DNA of 64,000 nt from Merluccius polli (GCA_030340625.1 JAOPHQ010005460.1:1-64000); one strand, 5' to 3'; positions 1 through 22,962 are shown, numbered from the stretch's first letter. Numbers and translations: made by a program. Notes: generated from the letters alone by a model not told the origin.

Positions 1-126
1 GTGACTGTTGTTTCAAAACAGCCCAAACAATACCACCAACCAGCCGACATTTCCACTCCAGCTATTATGTTCTTCTCATTGTTGAAGATCGACACTTCAT
101 GACGTGGTTTGCTAAAGCAACCCCAC

Positions 127-192
127 TTCATGCTGTACCAGTGAACAGTTCATGCTGTACCAGTGAACAGTTCATGCTGTACCAGTGAACAG
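127..192. repeat. 22-bp tandem repeat, three exact copies
   Basis: Three identical 22-bp units follow each other without a gap at 127-148, 149-170 and 171-192. Each begins TTCATGCTG and ends GTGAACAG. They lie in the gpm6b intron upstream of the first coding exon in the window. No function is apparent. Confidence 0.95.
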
Positions 193-396
193 CGGTCCCT
201 ACCCTTATGGAAAGTGATTTCAATGGTCCTCCTCCACTATAATTTGTCCCAGTACGACGACTACTTAACATTAGTATAAAAAAAAAAAAAACTACAATCC
301 CATATATGGCCCTGTGTGGTGGACACAGGCTCATCTCGTACAGACTGGTGTAACGTCTGGTGTAACGTTCTCCTTCTCTCGTCTCTTCCTCCGCAG

Positions 397-3300
397 GTTG
401 CTTCGAGTGCTGCATCAAGTGTCTGGGAGGGGTGCCCTATGCGTCGCTGGTGGCCACCATCCTCTGCTTCTCCGGCGTGGCGCTGTTCTGCGGCTGTGGA
501 CATGTGGCGCTCACCGGCACCGTGACCATCCTGGAGAAGCACTTCTCTACGGTCACCAGCGACCACGCCATGCTGACTGACGTGTGAGTAGTGGACACCC
601 CCCACCACCCCCCTCCTCCTCCGCCTTGTCGGTCCGGTCCACTCCGGTCCGCTGCCAGCATCTGGCAACATAGAATACAATACAATTGAATAGAATAGAA
701 TACAGCTTGGGGCCCAGCCGGGGCCCCAAGCCCGGCCTCAGAGACCTTAAAACAGTACATTACTTCCAGACACATCAAAACAAATATGTACACATGTTTT
801 TGTTTGACAGCATCAGTTCAACAGGTCTTATTTAATAAAGTAATTGCATTTGGTACAAATTACTTTTTTTAAACGTTGCATTTCTCCATGGAGAGGGTTG
901 CTGGTGTCCTTCACGATGGCCCTAGCTTTCTTACTGTACAGTTATATACTCTATATAGAGGAGCTGTCCTTCACGGTGGCCCTAGCTGTCCTGTGTACTG
1001 ACTTGATGGGGCTTGTACATCGCAACGTCACATGGCAATGACTGCGGCCATTTTGGAAGCATAGGAGCATTGGAATGTTAGTTATTGTGTTGTTAGTCAT
1101 GGTTTGTTGGTCATTGTTTAGTAATTAATCTGATTTGTCATTATGGGGAGACACTGATGTTGAAACTGCCACAGCGTTTCTCATGCGAGACGTGGCAAAA
1201 CAAAGTTTTAACTAGCCTAGGTTACGGTATATTTACGTTGATTAAGGATTGTACAGCACCACAACTCTCTGGAGTCCTCTCAACACAAAAATCCCATGAT
1301 GCATTCTGATGTGCAAGCCCTATAGAGAACCAGGTGGCCTCTGTCCACCAACTTATTGCCAATTTTACATCAGATGCAGTTAACTGTTTTGGTCACAATC
1401 AGAAGAAGTACTTGTTGATTTATTGAGGTCTGCTACATGTTGTTCAGAACAAGAGAGGCCCAGGACCCGAAGACACACGATATGTTTAATGACTTGAATA
1501 AAGTTTTATTTGTAAAGCTAGGTAGTAGATTGCCTCAGAGGGATCACTGCCATCCCAGAGAAAAGCCCAAATAAGGACTTCATTTTTTCTTCATCACCGT
1601 CTCCATTAGTCACGACGATGAGAGAGAGAGGGACGGCAGTGCAGGGAACCTGAGCATTTATTTTATATTGGGAGTTGAAGCATACACACTCGTGAGTGGA
1701 CTGTTTAATTTAAGGCTGTGTCTGCCAGCGCCGCACACACGCGCGCGCGTGCGTGTGTGTGTGTGTGTGTGTGTGTTTTTCTGCAGACGATTCGTCCAGA
1801 CGTTGCTATCCTCCTCCTATCTGTTGAGTTTTACGAAGGAGAGCTTACCAACAGTGCAGGAAACCAACGTCCCTCTAGCTCAGCCATAACCATCTGCTGA
1901 CAATTTATCAGCTCTGCTCACTAATGATTTCAAGATTCAGTGAAGAACCCAAAACCAGAGAGTTGTCAGGCATGGCTCTTCCACTCCGAGAGGCGGTATT
2001 TCAAACACCATTACTCTGCCCTGACACTTTAAGTGTGCGTGTCCTCAAGAGGGAAAGGCGTATGGAAAGGTCACAGTCGCTGAATCTTGTTTACGCGCAG
2101 TGTTTGTCTATACGTCTATTACAAGCGGCAGTCATGGCCGTCTGTTTGTGAGGCTCATGCGTAAGAGACTAGCGTGTAGTTCCTCTAATGGCCTTAGGTG
2201 GTTTGTGGTAGGGCCATTCTACGTGTGATTACATTCTTGTAATATAAAACCAATCGTTTTCTTCGTTGGGTTAGTATATCAGTGGCTCTCCAGTTGTTAT
2301 GTGTTTTCCAAGGTCCTGGTTGACAATTATATTGCATTAAAAATGTATGAAGGGTTGAATATTGATGACTTTTGGCCATAGACTAGTGTGAGGCGGCCAT
2401 TCAAGTCCCGCCCTCAGCATACCAAATACAACTGACTTGACGAACACAAAATTGGCCGGCACTAGTAAACTATTCCCGGTGGAAAGACAAGCGAATGCAT
2501 CTTCCAAAAAGTGTCAAGTTTGTAAAGGTTTCAAATCAACACCACACACAGTCGACTGGCCACTGTAGACGCTTATTAAAATTCCCTTCGGAAAGTTTCA
2601 TCGACTGACGCAAATGAGTTTCTCTTCGGTAGAATATCTCAAAACAGGAAACAAGGCGTCACTCCGCGCCTTTCAGCGTTTGACTGTCCGGCCCCCCGGC
2701 TCTGTGCCCCCCCCCCCACAGCGTAGTATGTTGATTTCTTTGTTCCTCACAGAGTGCAGCTGATGCAGTACGTGATCTATGGCATCGCGTCGTTCTTCTT
2801 CCTGTACGGGATCATCCTGCTGGCGGAGGGCTTCTACACCACCAGCGCGGTCAAGGAGCTGCACAGCGAGTTCAAGACCACCATCTGTGGCCGCTGCATC
2901 AGTGGACTGGTACGTTGCTATGGACACCGCTCGGCAACGCGTCGTTCTTCTCCTTCCTGCCGTACCCCAAACACACGAAAAGAAGACGTAAACATTTGAA
3001 CAAGCGTGCTCATGTATACAGCCAGATTTAGTTTTATTTTACATGTATGTTGTGTAAGTATATTAGACATATAGAAACTATTGTATAAATACATGAATGG
3101 CTAGAATGGAAAAGATTAGGTATGACAAAAGATATTGGAAAGTATACTAACGAGAATGATATAATATACATAATAATAAATAATACAAAATTATATAATG
3201 TTTATAAAATAAATAGAATAATAATAATTAGGTGGTTTATGTTTATGGTATATGTTTTAATGTGTTTTGATTTTTGAATGATGATGCTAACATGACACCG

Positions 3301-5679
3301 ATCTCTGAATGGTCAGTTTGTGTTCCTGACCTACATCCTGGGCGTGGCCTGGCTGGGCGTGTTTGGCTTCTCCGCCGTGCCCGTCTTCCTCTTCTACAAC
3401 ATGTGGTCCACCTGCACTGCACTGTCACCGGGAACCAACATCACCAACGTCGACTCCATCTGCGTCGATGTCCGTCAGTACGGTGAGAACAACATTTTCA
3501 CCGCGGTCATTTAGGTGCATTATGGTTAACCCCGAGCCTGACAAATTTGCAAATGCATATTAGTCTGGAACCTCTCATATCATTTTCGATTTCCAAGGGG
3601 CATTATCAACGGGCATAGACCAAAATGCCTCTGGACTGCCTCTGTTCTTCTGGTGGCACAATGAAAACACTATTATTATTTTTACAACCAGAAGGGATAT
3701 GTGGCTGATCAGAGTTAAAGGACAATATCGGTCTCTGTGATCAGACCATCCTAACTGTCTCTCCTGGCTTCACTCAAAATCCCTTTGCTGTGCAGATTGT
3801 GCCTAACAGCATGGTGCGCGTGCGCCCCTGCCACAAATGTAAACAACAAATGTAAACAATAGCAATATCGCACTTTGGTCATTGTGATCTTTGTGAAGAC
3901 ATTTTGGAAAGTACTTGTATGGCGATTCACTGGTATTTTGTCCACAGACCGATGCACATTGATCCCAAAAAAACAAAGTGCTATATCGCTATTGTTTTTT
4001 ATTTGTAGCAGGCGCGCTAGGTGCTCTTGGGCAGAATCGGTACAATTTTGACAAATGATGTTGGTAACAGATGTTTTCCTGAAGCCAGGAGAGACGGCGG
4101 TTACGATGGTTCACCCAGACTGGTATTGTCCTTTAAGCCCAGCTCTCTCTTTAGAAAGGATCAGGGCATGATGTCAGGGCAAAACTCATGTAATAACATT
4201 GACCATGGCTCTCTTGTGTTGCTCCTGCAGGTATAATCCCCTGGAACGCCACCCCCGGCAAGGCATGTGGTAACGTGCTGGGAGGTATCTGCAACACTAG
4301 CGAGGTGAGCCCTTCTCGTGCCACGGGACACTTTCGAGTCCATTTTTATTTGTACAGCCCACAGTTACAGTCTCAATTTACACACAGCGCCATGTTTTTT
4401 CAACAGGGACATAACTTGAAAGTTCATTGAGCCACATAACTTGAAAGTTCAAAGTTGGTCTGAACTTAGCCTTAATCACAGTGGCCGTCTCAAAGGGCTT
4501 CACAGGCCATATACTCCTTGTGAAATTTTAATTAAAAAAATGACAAATGTAATTTTGTCGTCTTCTTCTTCTCCCAGTTCTACCTGTCCTACCACCTGTA
4601 CATCGTAGCCTGCGCTGGGGCGGGAGCCACCGTGATCGCTCTGGTAAGCACCCCCCCCCCCCCCCACCCCCACCGCCACGCTGTCATCCTGTAGTAGCCC
4701 ATCCTTTTGCACGTTTGCTATCAGTAGGTGACGGGTTGGAGGGCTCTGTGCTCTGTACTGCACAGTCTCACCACACCACCCAGCATGATGAGCAGATGCT
4801 CCACAACGCTCCAAATAAATTCCATTCACTGTTTTGCTTTTCTTCACCAACTGCTTAAAGGTGCTGTAGGTAAGATTTGAGAGTTGTAAAGCAAGAGCGA
4901 GAGAGAGCGAGAGAGAGAGAGAGAGAGCGAGAGCGAGAGCAAGGATGATATATTTATGTGTTATAATATATCACACCAAAAACCCTCTCGGCTCCCTACG
5001 CTTTCTCCTCCATTGAGAAGTGCTTCAGTCACACACATGTGATGGAAAAGCACGATCCCTGAATCAATCAATGTAGAGATGGCCTGATCGGTCAGAAAGG
5101 AGCCGGGAGCGGTCTCAAGTCTAAATCGGCTCCTCCTGCAGAGGCAGGCGCAGTCAACCAGAGCAGATGTCCGCACAGAGCATTTCACACACTCATTTTA
5201 ACAGGTGACACTCAAATTACAAATCTTACCTACAGCACCTTTAAATGCCCACGTCTCTGTTAGGAGAAATGCAACACAGCCCACTTCGCTAATTTGGCCA
5301 TCGCTTACAAAATGAAGTGTCTGTGTGGTAAACCAATGAGGAGCTTAGCATCCAGTGTACGATGTCAGCCAACATGAAAACATTAAAGCCAGCGTACTTG
5401 TCGTTGTTACACAGCGTAGGTTGGGATGGATGGACGGACAGCGGTGGCTGTATGAGTTCACCGTAGGAACGTTGAATGTCTTTACTGGCGACTGAAGGGA
5501 TGGCGGGGGGGGGGGGGGGGTGGTGGCGTTGGTGGTGGGGGGGGTTAGTCACATGGTTTCTCTGACCTCCTTGTTTTTGTTCTGTTCTCTTCCACCAGCT
5601 GATCTACATGATGGCTACCACTTATAACTTTGCCGTTTTGAAGTTTAAGAGTCGAGAAGATTGCTGCACTAAGTTTTAA
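397..5679 (+). CDS. gpm6b: Neuronal membrane glycoprotein M6-B, 5'-partial, canonical C-terminus
   Basis: Proteolipid (PLP/DM20/M6) family four-pass membrane protein of neurons and glia. Coding exons are 397-583, 2753-2909, 3317-3482, 4231-4304, 4578-4643 and 5599-5679, all with AG/GT borders and compatible phases. The first exon encodes the cysteine-rich start GCFECCIKCLGG and TM1. Later exons carry VIYGIASFFFLYGIILLAEG (TM2), FVFLTYILGVAWLGVFGF (TM3), an extracellular loop with paired cysteines and an NIT glycosylation sequon, and a TM4 shared between exons. The ending LIYMMATTYNFAVLKFKSRE..CCTKF is typical of the family. The first Gly codon is split, so the N-terminal exon with the start codon lies before base 1. 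Assignment to M6-B rather than M6-A or PLP rests on the exon sequence and on ofd1 being the next gene. A duplicate-specific name (a or b copy) cannot be given. Confidence 0.96.
705..731. other. Perfect 11-bp GC-rich hairpin
   Basis: GCTTGGGGCCC at 705-715 is the exact reverse complement of GGGCCCCAAGC at 721-731, with a 5-nt loop. It sits in the gpm6b intron 120 bases after an exon. The AT-rich flank resembles transposon-derived sequence. No function is known. Confidence 0.85.
1008..1300 (+). repeat. Dispersed repeat, copy 1
   Basis: This ~290-bp segment aligns by eye, in reverse complement, with 39105-39372. Shared blocks include GGGCTTGTACATCGCAAC, CTAGGTTACGGTATATTTA and GAGTCCTCTCAAC in the same order. 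No coding potential or clear terminal repeats are seen, so the class is unknown. Confidence 0.8.
3719..4132. mobile_element. MITE with long inverted ends and TTAA target duplication
   Basis: The element lies in a gpm6b intron. Its left end begins AGGACAATATCGGTCT and its right end finishes with the inverted form ATTGTCCT; similarity extends about 55 bases inward on both sides (shared block TCTCTCCTGGCTTCA). TTAA flanks it at 3715-3718 and 4133-4136, as for piggyBac-type insertions. It has no ORF, so it is non-autonomous. Confidence 0.75.
4859..5240. mobile_element. MITE with AGGTGCTGTAGG ends and TTAA target duplication
   Basis: The left end AGGTGCTGTAGGTAAGATTT is matched by its reverse complement at 5220-5240. 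TTAA flanks the element at 4855-4858 and 5241-5244. A purine-rich GA repeat (4890-4940) lies inside. It is in a gpm6b intron just before the last canonical exon, and has no ORF. Confidence 0.8.
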
Positions 5680-7030
5680 GTTGTTTTCTTTTTTGTTTTT
5701 TTTTAAGCGCACAGTGCGGCATTTTGAGTCCGTTGCCGAGTAGAGAGAGAGTTGCCGCTGACAACAAAGAAAAAAAAGAAAAACTAACTAACAACCTGAG
5801 AATAGCGACATTTATTCATTAGCGTTCGTGACAAGTGTAAATAGCTGACTGTGTGCCTCTTCTAGCATTTCATATCCAGGGAGAATCGTAACCCGAGGAC
5901 AGGTGGTTGTCCGGTGAACTGGAGAGCGCTGGTTTCCCTGGGCCTCATTTAGATAAATGCGTCACCATCAGATTATATATGAAGGTGTTATACATACAAT
6001 CCTGTTCTTTTGAGGCTTTGCCTTTCAAACAGTCCCCAACCGCTATGCCAGCTATTAAATTCCCTTGACACACTCTAAAGACAATTGTATATATATATAT
6101 ATATATATATATAATTTCGATTACATCTAAACTGGGACCAATTATAGAATAAGTGTACTTGTGAAAAGGGGTGTATTTAACCAACGCAAGTTTAAAATGT
6201 AAGTAAATAGGTAAATCAAAAAGTGAACTAGCAAAAATGCAAAGCTCTGAAATTTGAAACAAAAACAGATGTAATGCTAATGCTGCCTTTTTTAATGAGT
6301 TTGTCGGTCTAGTACTTCGGATGAAGGAACGTTCTAGCATTTGTAACCAGACTAGCTCTAGCGACATTAGCAACGTATCGTTGAAGTGCTAAATATCCAT
6401 AAAACATCCCATCATTCATGTACACGTCATTATGCGTACCGGCGAACCACCGAAACCACACAGTATTACGAGTATTACGCCGAAATGTATTATTGATTAT
6501 TTTCTCCACACACTAACGAAACTAAAACCACTTTTCACCACCAACAGTATTATAATGTAGGCAGGGGAACAGTGCTGTAGGAGAACTGCATGCCTTGTAC
6601 AATAGAGAGGCTTGGAGGCCAGTACATCCAGAGATGGCACAGCCACGGGAGGCCGCACCACTTCCATTTATTTACATATTTTATACATGAATGCAATTCA
6701 CTTTTCTTTTTCTCACGACTAGGCAAAAATGTTAATATTTTTGCTGTATCAAAGGCTGTTTTTATCTTTAAATATAATGGTGAAATCCTGTGTCATACAT
6801 TCCCCATAATTAACTCAGAAAGTGCCATTAAAGAGCCATTTGTTGATGTTTTCTTTATTTTTTTTTAAAACTGTATGCCTGCATGCTTACAATTTTTCTT
6901 CAGAGATTATTTTATATGTTTACGGTTACTTATACTTCATATTTCATATATTTAATTCTCTATCCTACAATTTTGGCAGACTGTAGTTTTTTTTCCTCCC
7001 TTTCTTTACATAAATAAACAATCTTTGTTT
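5680..7030 (+). other. gpm6b: gpm6b 3' UTR of the canonical isoform
   Basis: AT-rich non-coding sequence follows the stop at 5677-5679. An AATAAA-type signal within TAAATAAAC near 7012-7018 is a plausible end of the short transcript. A (TA)n run lies at about 6090-6112. No other gene is seen. Confidence 0.6.
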
Positions 7031-7069
7031 ACAAAATATTCCCACAAAGTGTATTTCTTATTATTATCA

Positions 7070-7270
7070 TTATTAAACCTGTATTTAACCAGGTGAGTTA
7101 CAAGAGCTCTCTTTTCGAGGGAGCCCTGGCCAAGATAGCAGCAATACCGTGTTTCAAACAACATACGAGCAAACATTTAGCAACTCACAGAATCACATGC
7201 CTAAAAAGACGGACAGGGGAAAAACCGATCTAACTAAGGAAGCAATTACAAGTTCCAATTGAATTTGCCT
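7070..7270. repeat. Dispersed repeat fragment of fish type
   Basis: The stretch starts TGTATTTAACCAGGTGAG and contains GGGAGCCCTGGCCAAGATAGC. I recognise this as a motif pattern of interspersed repeats in fish genomes. No ends or ORF could be defined, so class and limits are guesses. Confidence 0.4.
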
Positions 7271-7810
7271 CCAAATCCTTGTCTACATTTTGAAAATCCC
7301 TAATGAGCGTCAGCTCATCTAGCCGCTAAACTGTCTGCAAGCGGTTCCAGGCTGCAGGGGCGGAGAACATAAAGGCCCGTCTGCAATAATCGCTTTAATT
7401 GGCAGAGCATGGTACAAATAAAACCCGACAACAATATGAAACAACAGGGAATATGATCCGATGGACGAAGCTCAGAATCGCGTGCCGTCTACTAACTCCT
7501 TGGTGTGTGTGTGTGTGTGTGTGTGTGCGTGCGTGCGTCAGCTGCCATCGCCATTAAGCTTGCATGTCTCTGCTTCCTGTCTCTCCTCCACTTAAGTGCC
7601 TCTCCTGTATAATCTGTAATAATCATGATTAGTAACTGTCAACGTTAGACGTGTGTATGTGTGTGTATGTGTAATGTCTTCTGACAAGCTTAACAGTGTG
7701 TATGTGTTGTGTACATGTTTATGTGTGTGTGCTAATGTTAGCTCTTGACTTAGCTTGCTTTGCACCTTGACATGCTCACAGGGGCCATCCACCTCACCCT
7801 TCTCTTGCAG

Positions 7811-7960
7811 ATCCACTTCCTCATGATTCTCTCTGCCAACTGGGCCTACCTTAAGGATGCCAGTCACATGCATGCCTACCAAGACATCAAACTGAAGGAG
7901 GAGCAGGAGCTGCAGGACCTCACGTCACGCTCCAAGGAGTGCCTCAATTCCTACACATAA
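7811..7960 (+). CDS. gpm6b: gpm6b alternative last exon (long C-terminal isoform)
   Basis: After the acceptor TCTCTTGCAG the exon reads IHFLMILSANWAYLKDAS, then an acidic helical tail with EEQELQDL and the ending CLNSYT, then TAA at 7958-7960. Exon 4578-4643 ends in phase 0, so it can splice either to 5599 or to this exon. Using this exon replaces the usual CTKF ending with a 49-residue one. The same pair of alternative C-termini is known for mammalian M6-B, so the isoform choice appears conserved in this fish. Confidence 0.9.
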   Translation: MHFLMILSANWAYLKDASHMHAYQDIKLKEEQELQDLTSRSKECLNSYT

Positions 7961-10210
7961 GGATGAGGATGACACACACACACATACACACGCACGCACG
8001 CAAACACACACAGGACAATACATAGACACCATGAAGGCCAATTGCTGGCTGCCCTTTCCTGGGCAGAGAGACCGTTTGGTTCATATAAATAACCTGCCAA
8101 ATTCCCTCACACTGTGCAGCACTAACCAGGCTTCTAACAAACTAATGCCTCCATGTTGTTGCTTCCTGCACCGCTAACTCACCAAAACGTGTGTTTGAAC
8201 CTTATCTTTGTGTCGCAATTCTTGCGTTTTTTTTTTTTTTTCCTACTTCCTACGTGTTGGTTGAGCTTTTGTTTTCACTAGAGCTTTGTTCAAAGCCAGT
8301 TGAACCGGTCAAACGTTCTTCGATGTTAGATGTAATATTCTCGGACGAGGCATAATAAAAAACAGCAACGGTTGTTTGACAGTTTCGCGTAGTCTTGTCT
8401 ATGTCAGTGATTTCCAAACAAGATACCACAAGTTTTTTTTTTACCTTTTCCAAAATCAAAGCACCACTTCTCCTTCTCAACAATGCATGAAAGGCCTTAC
8501 ATACACAGTCAAGTCAACCCGGGATAACAAAAGAGAAAGAAAGTATCTGACAGACCCATGGTGGAAGCTGAGGGACATGAATGCGGTGTTGTGTGCAAAG
8601 AGTTCAACACAAGCTCCATTTAGGACATAACAAAAATTATACATAGATCCTGTCGTCACTATTCTGCATCAACATTCGATTTGCGGGATCAGCGTTCGAG
8701 TCACTTTAGTGATAATTGGCCCGAGACTAACCTGAAAGAAATGAAAACAAATGAATGGCATATACTAACTACCTCAGGCTTACACAACAGTGAATTGATT
8801 GAATCGCTGGAAACGACGAACGGCCCATTTCTACGTCGAAGCTGAGGCTGGTCGTTTCAGTAGAGAATAATGCGCGTACCACCACACGTACCTGTCAGGG
8901 TTAGCGGGACAGCATGACCACTGCATGCAACCGGTCTGCAGTATTGACTGCGGCCGTGACATAACAAGCGTTTGTAGGACCAAATCACTTCCACTGTATT
9001 GACCAATGTGATACATAGCTAACCGTTTTCACCACTATCTGTACAATTATTTGTTGTTAAAGAATTTGTTGGCTAAAAAAAAAAAAAGAATTGATACTCA
9101 ATTTGGAGGCTTAATTTAAAATGTACATTACATTTAAGGTATGAAATTACAAAAAAAACACTAAATGAAATATAATGTAGTAATGTTTCAAATGTTTTTT
9201 TGAATTGTTAAAGGAGATACAAAATACTTGTTTTCTTAATTCTCCGTCATTGCATCTGTGTTTAATGCAATTGTGATTATTACTTACTTTTTTCTGTTAG
9301 ATGATGTTGTTACAGGAATATCTTATTGTTAATTTCTTTGTTGCATGAAGAATATTGTTTCCACGGTGACACAATGGATGTACAGTGATTTGTACTGACA
9401 TCAATAGTAGGCAGTGTTTGCCCCTCTCCACTTTCTTTTTTTAACTCATTTACGAAATACCGTCATTTTGTATAAGTATAGCAGTAGAGAGTAGATGTTG
9501 TAGTCTTTTTTTAATTAAAGATAAAAAAACCTACTTGATGCCTATAGTATTTTGTTACTGACAATATTCCCATGTTTTCTATGAGGGTCTAACAGCTTGG
9601 GAATTTATTTCAGCAGTTATTAGTTAGTCATTTTTCCCCACACCTCACTGGAATCGTTTCCAGTGGAATCATTTCCAGTGATGGTAATAGCTATGGAAAT
9701 CTAAATTGGATACAGCAATCTACATTTTAGATTAAGAAAAAGTGTGTAATATATATTTTCAATGTTTTCACAAAAAAAACCCCACTCCAAGGTCTTACAG
9801 CTCAATATGAAGGACAAGCCAGAGGTGGCAGAAAAATGGCAAAATTATTAAATAGATAAACAAAAAAGAGTCAAGGAGAACCACACTTCCATCAATCACC
9901 AAATGGACATTAATACTGTTTCCTTTCTGGCGGGCGTTCAACACATGATGTCACCTCATGATGTCACCCATTTCCTCATAGCCTCAACCTGTTGACTGTT
10001 TTTACAAAAAAATAAAAATAAAAAAAACTATTCAAAATGTTACGTTTTTATTTTTCCTTTAATAAAATCAGTGGCATTATTAAATAAAAAGGACATTCTT
10101 CAGTAAAATTAAAGAAAAACAAGTGTTTATTGCTACTTATACAATGACTACAAGCAGAGACCTCATCACAGGAACAATAGAGGAGTTCAGTTCTAGTCAT
10201 GGAGGCCAGG
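7961..10210. other. gpm6b: Convergent 3' region of gpm6b and ofd1, no gene
   Basis: AT-rich sequence with no credible ORF, probably the 3' UTR of the long gpm6b isoform. AATAAA-like signals on + occur near 8353 and 10010-10070; TTTATT (AATAAA on -) near 10125 could end ofd1. Direct repeats of ATGATGTCACC lie near 9945-9970. Confidence 0.6.
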
Positions 10211-20996
<10,786 letters not shown>

Positions 20997-21968
20997 GACT
21001 AGAGATGCTGTGATGTCCCGGCAGTAAGGAAACACAAGACGACGTGAACCGAAACAACAAACCGAGGGGACGTTGATGGCATTGCTGTCGAAGCAATGGC
21101 TTTAACGAGGAGTGCCACCTAAAACGGGCTTATTTGACCATGTTATTCAGCCTAGCGACCGCTATAGCAACCGTGCGGCGTCTCGTCGATTTCAAACCCG
21201 GCCAACCGACATAGCTTTTCACTGGCGCACACATATGACGTATTTTAGATTTTTAAAATATGAACATCATAATTAGAACTTTTACAACCACATAATAATT
21301 AATATAATAGGAAAAACAATTTAATGTCCCTATTCGTGTCATTTTTAAAATCATAAACACTAAATAAATAACATAATAAATACTTGAATGCGTACGTTTA
21401 GGTCGCGGTGTCACGTCATCCGTGTGCGACGGCACTAGAAGACCCCGAACACAGTTTGACAGGTAAACAAATGTCTCTCTAGATATCAGGCGTCCTTTGA
21501 GGCGATTATTTGAATGCAATTGTAGCTGTCGTTGTTAGTATTTGTCAGTGATGCGGTCGTATGTGCTTGGTCATGTGTGGTTGAGTGTGTCTGATTCGTG
21601 GATCACGACTCATTGGATGTGTTAGCACTAGTTAGCACGAAGCTGGCATTCATATCAGTATGAGTGTAGTGTGTTGACGTTTCAGCATGATCATAGGTTC
21701 ATAAAGACAATGCTCATTAAAAGCACTGAATTATTTTGCTGTTACAATGAAGCATCAATGTATATATGTAGACCGGTTTAAAGTAGACTTCAAATTGAAA
21801 ATAGACATTTAAGATTTGCAATTATTTACGCTAAAATCTAATATCTCATATCGCAAATCAAGTCAATAATGCGCTGTCATTTAGGATTTTAGATATGAGA
21901 TATTAGGTTTTGGTTTCGATAGTGTTATCAGTCTTTTATTGAAGCTATTGTATTGTTTTTGCTTGTAG
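20997..21968. promoter_or_regulatory. Shared ofd1/trappc2 head-to-head promoter region
   Basis: The two genes are transcribed away from each other with about 1 kb between start codons. Candidate sites are a CRE-like TCACGTCA at 21411-21418 and an RFX half-site AGCAAC within GCTATAGCAACC (21161-21172), of interest because ofd1 is a ciliary gene. A 5' donor ACAG/GTAAAC near 21460 suggests the first, non-coding trappc2 exon; the acceptor GCTTGTAG before 21969 ends its first intron. Human OFD1 and TRAPPC2 are arranged the same way. Confidence 0.65.
21833..21911. other. 20-bp inverted repeat in trappc2 first intron
   Basis: AAAATCTAATATCTCATATC (21833-21852) pairs with 21892-21911 with a single mismatch across a 39-nt loop. 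It is about 55 bases before the splice acceptor of the first coding exon. It could be a foldback relic or a short hairpin RNA. Confidence 0.8.
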
Positions 21969-21992
21969 GACGTCTCATTTACTGCTGCGAAG

Positions 21993-22962
21993 ATGTCTGG
22001 GAGTTTTTATTTCGTCATGGTGGGTCATCACGACAACCCTGTGTTTGAAATGGAGTTTTTGCCACCTGGGAAAGCAGAGTCAAAGGTAGAAGGCTTTATT
22101 CATATAGTATCACTCTCAGTACAGATCTGTTTGTTTTCTCACCAATGTTTGGGAGCTGACAAACTACTGTAGTACCAAATGCTAAGCAGGGTCTTTGAAG
22201 TCTTATCTGTGTTCTTTTGCGTTTCTCTTTGACAGGACGACCACCGTCATCTCAACCAGTTCATTGCTCACGCCGCCCTTGATCTAGTGGATGAAAACAT
22301 GTGGCAGTCCAACAATATGTACCTGAAAACTGTGGACAAGTTCAATGAGTGGTTTGTTTCTGCGTTTGTAACAGCAGGACATATCCTTCAAAAAACAAAA
22401 ACAAATAAAGAAAACAGTTTATCGAGTTCTCAAACAAAGATGTTATATTTGTTCTAATCTATGTTCCACAGATTAACCAACTGTAAAATACGTTATTATG
22501 CACATCAACAGTAGTTTGCTATCATAGTATGATAGCTATAGATATTGAATGCAAGGTCTGGATCTGGATGTCACATCAGTAGATGTTTTGTTTCAGTTAA
22601 TATTTCGTGCAGCAAGTATAGTATTTTCAGATTGAGTTAAGTGTCCAACCAGAGGATGTTGAATGTTTTCCCTAACTATGTCATACATATGAGACTCATC
22701 ATGCTGCATGACGCGCGACAAGAAGATGGAATAAAGAATTTCTTCAATGATGTTTATGATTTGTACATAAAGGTACCTGCTTTACATTTGTATATTGTTA
22801 ATGATATCTCATATTTGGTGATTTTTAATCTAATGAATGTATTCCTGTTTCCTTTTTTTCCAGTTTGCAATGAATCCCTTCTATGAGATCAATGCTCCTA
22901 TACGATCCACAGCATTTGAAAGAAAAGTCCAGTTTCTTGGCAAGAAACACCTCTTGAGTTGA
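21993..22962 (+). CDS. trappc2: TRAPP complex subunit 2 (sedlin)
   Basis: Sedlin is a small longin-fold subunit of the TRAPP tethering complex in ER-Golgi traffic; loss in humans causes spondyloepiphyseal dysplasia tarda. Exons 21993-22085, 22236-22380, 22687-22772 and 22864-22962 give exactly 140 aa, the usual length. The start is MSGSFYFVMVGHHDNPVFEM and the end FERKVQFLGKKHLLS. The second intron is of the rare U12 AT-AC kind: it begins ATATCCTT at 22381, has the branch-site word TTTTCCCTAAC at 22666-22676 and ends AC at 22686. Only that splice restores the AGHM RLIMLHD junction. A polyadenylation signal AATAAA lies at 23084-23089. The gene is a single intact copy, divergent from ofd1. Confidence 0.97.

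Noticed and set aside
5945..6373. 142-codon minus-strand ORF
   Set aside because: Runs through an AT microsatellite in the gpm6b 3' UTR; no recognisable protein.
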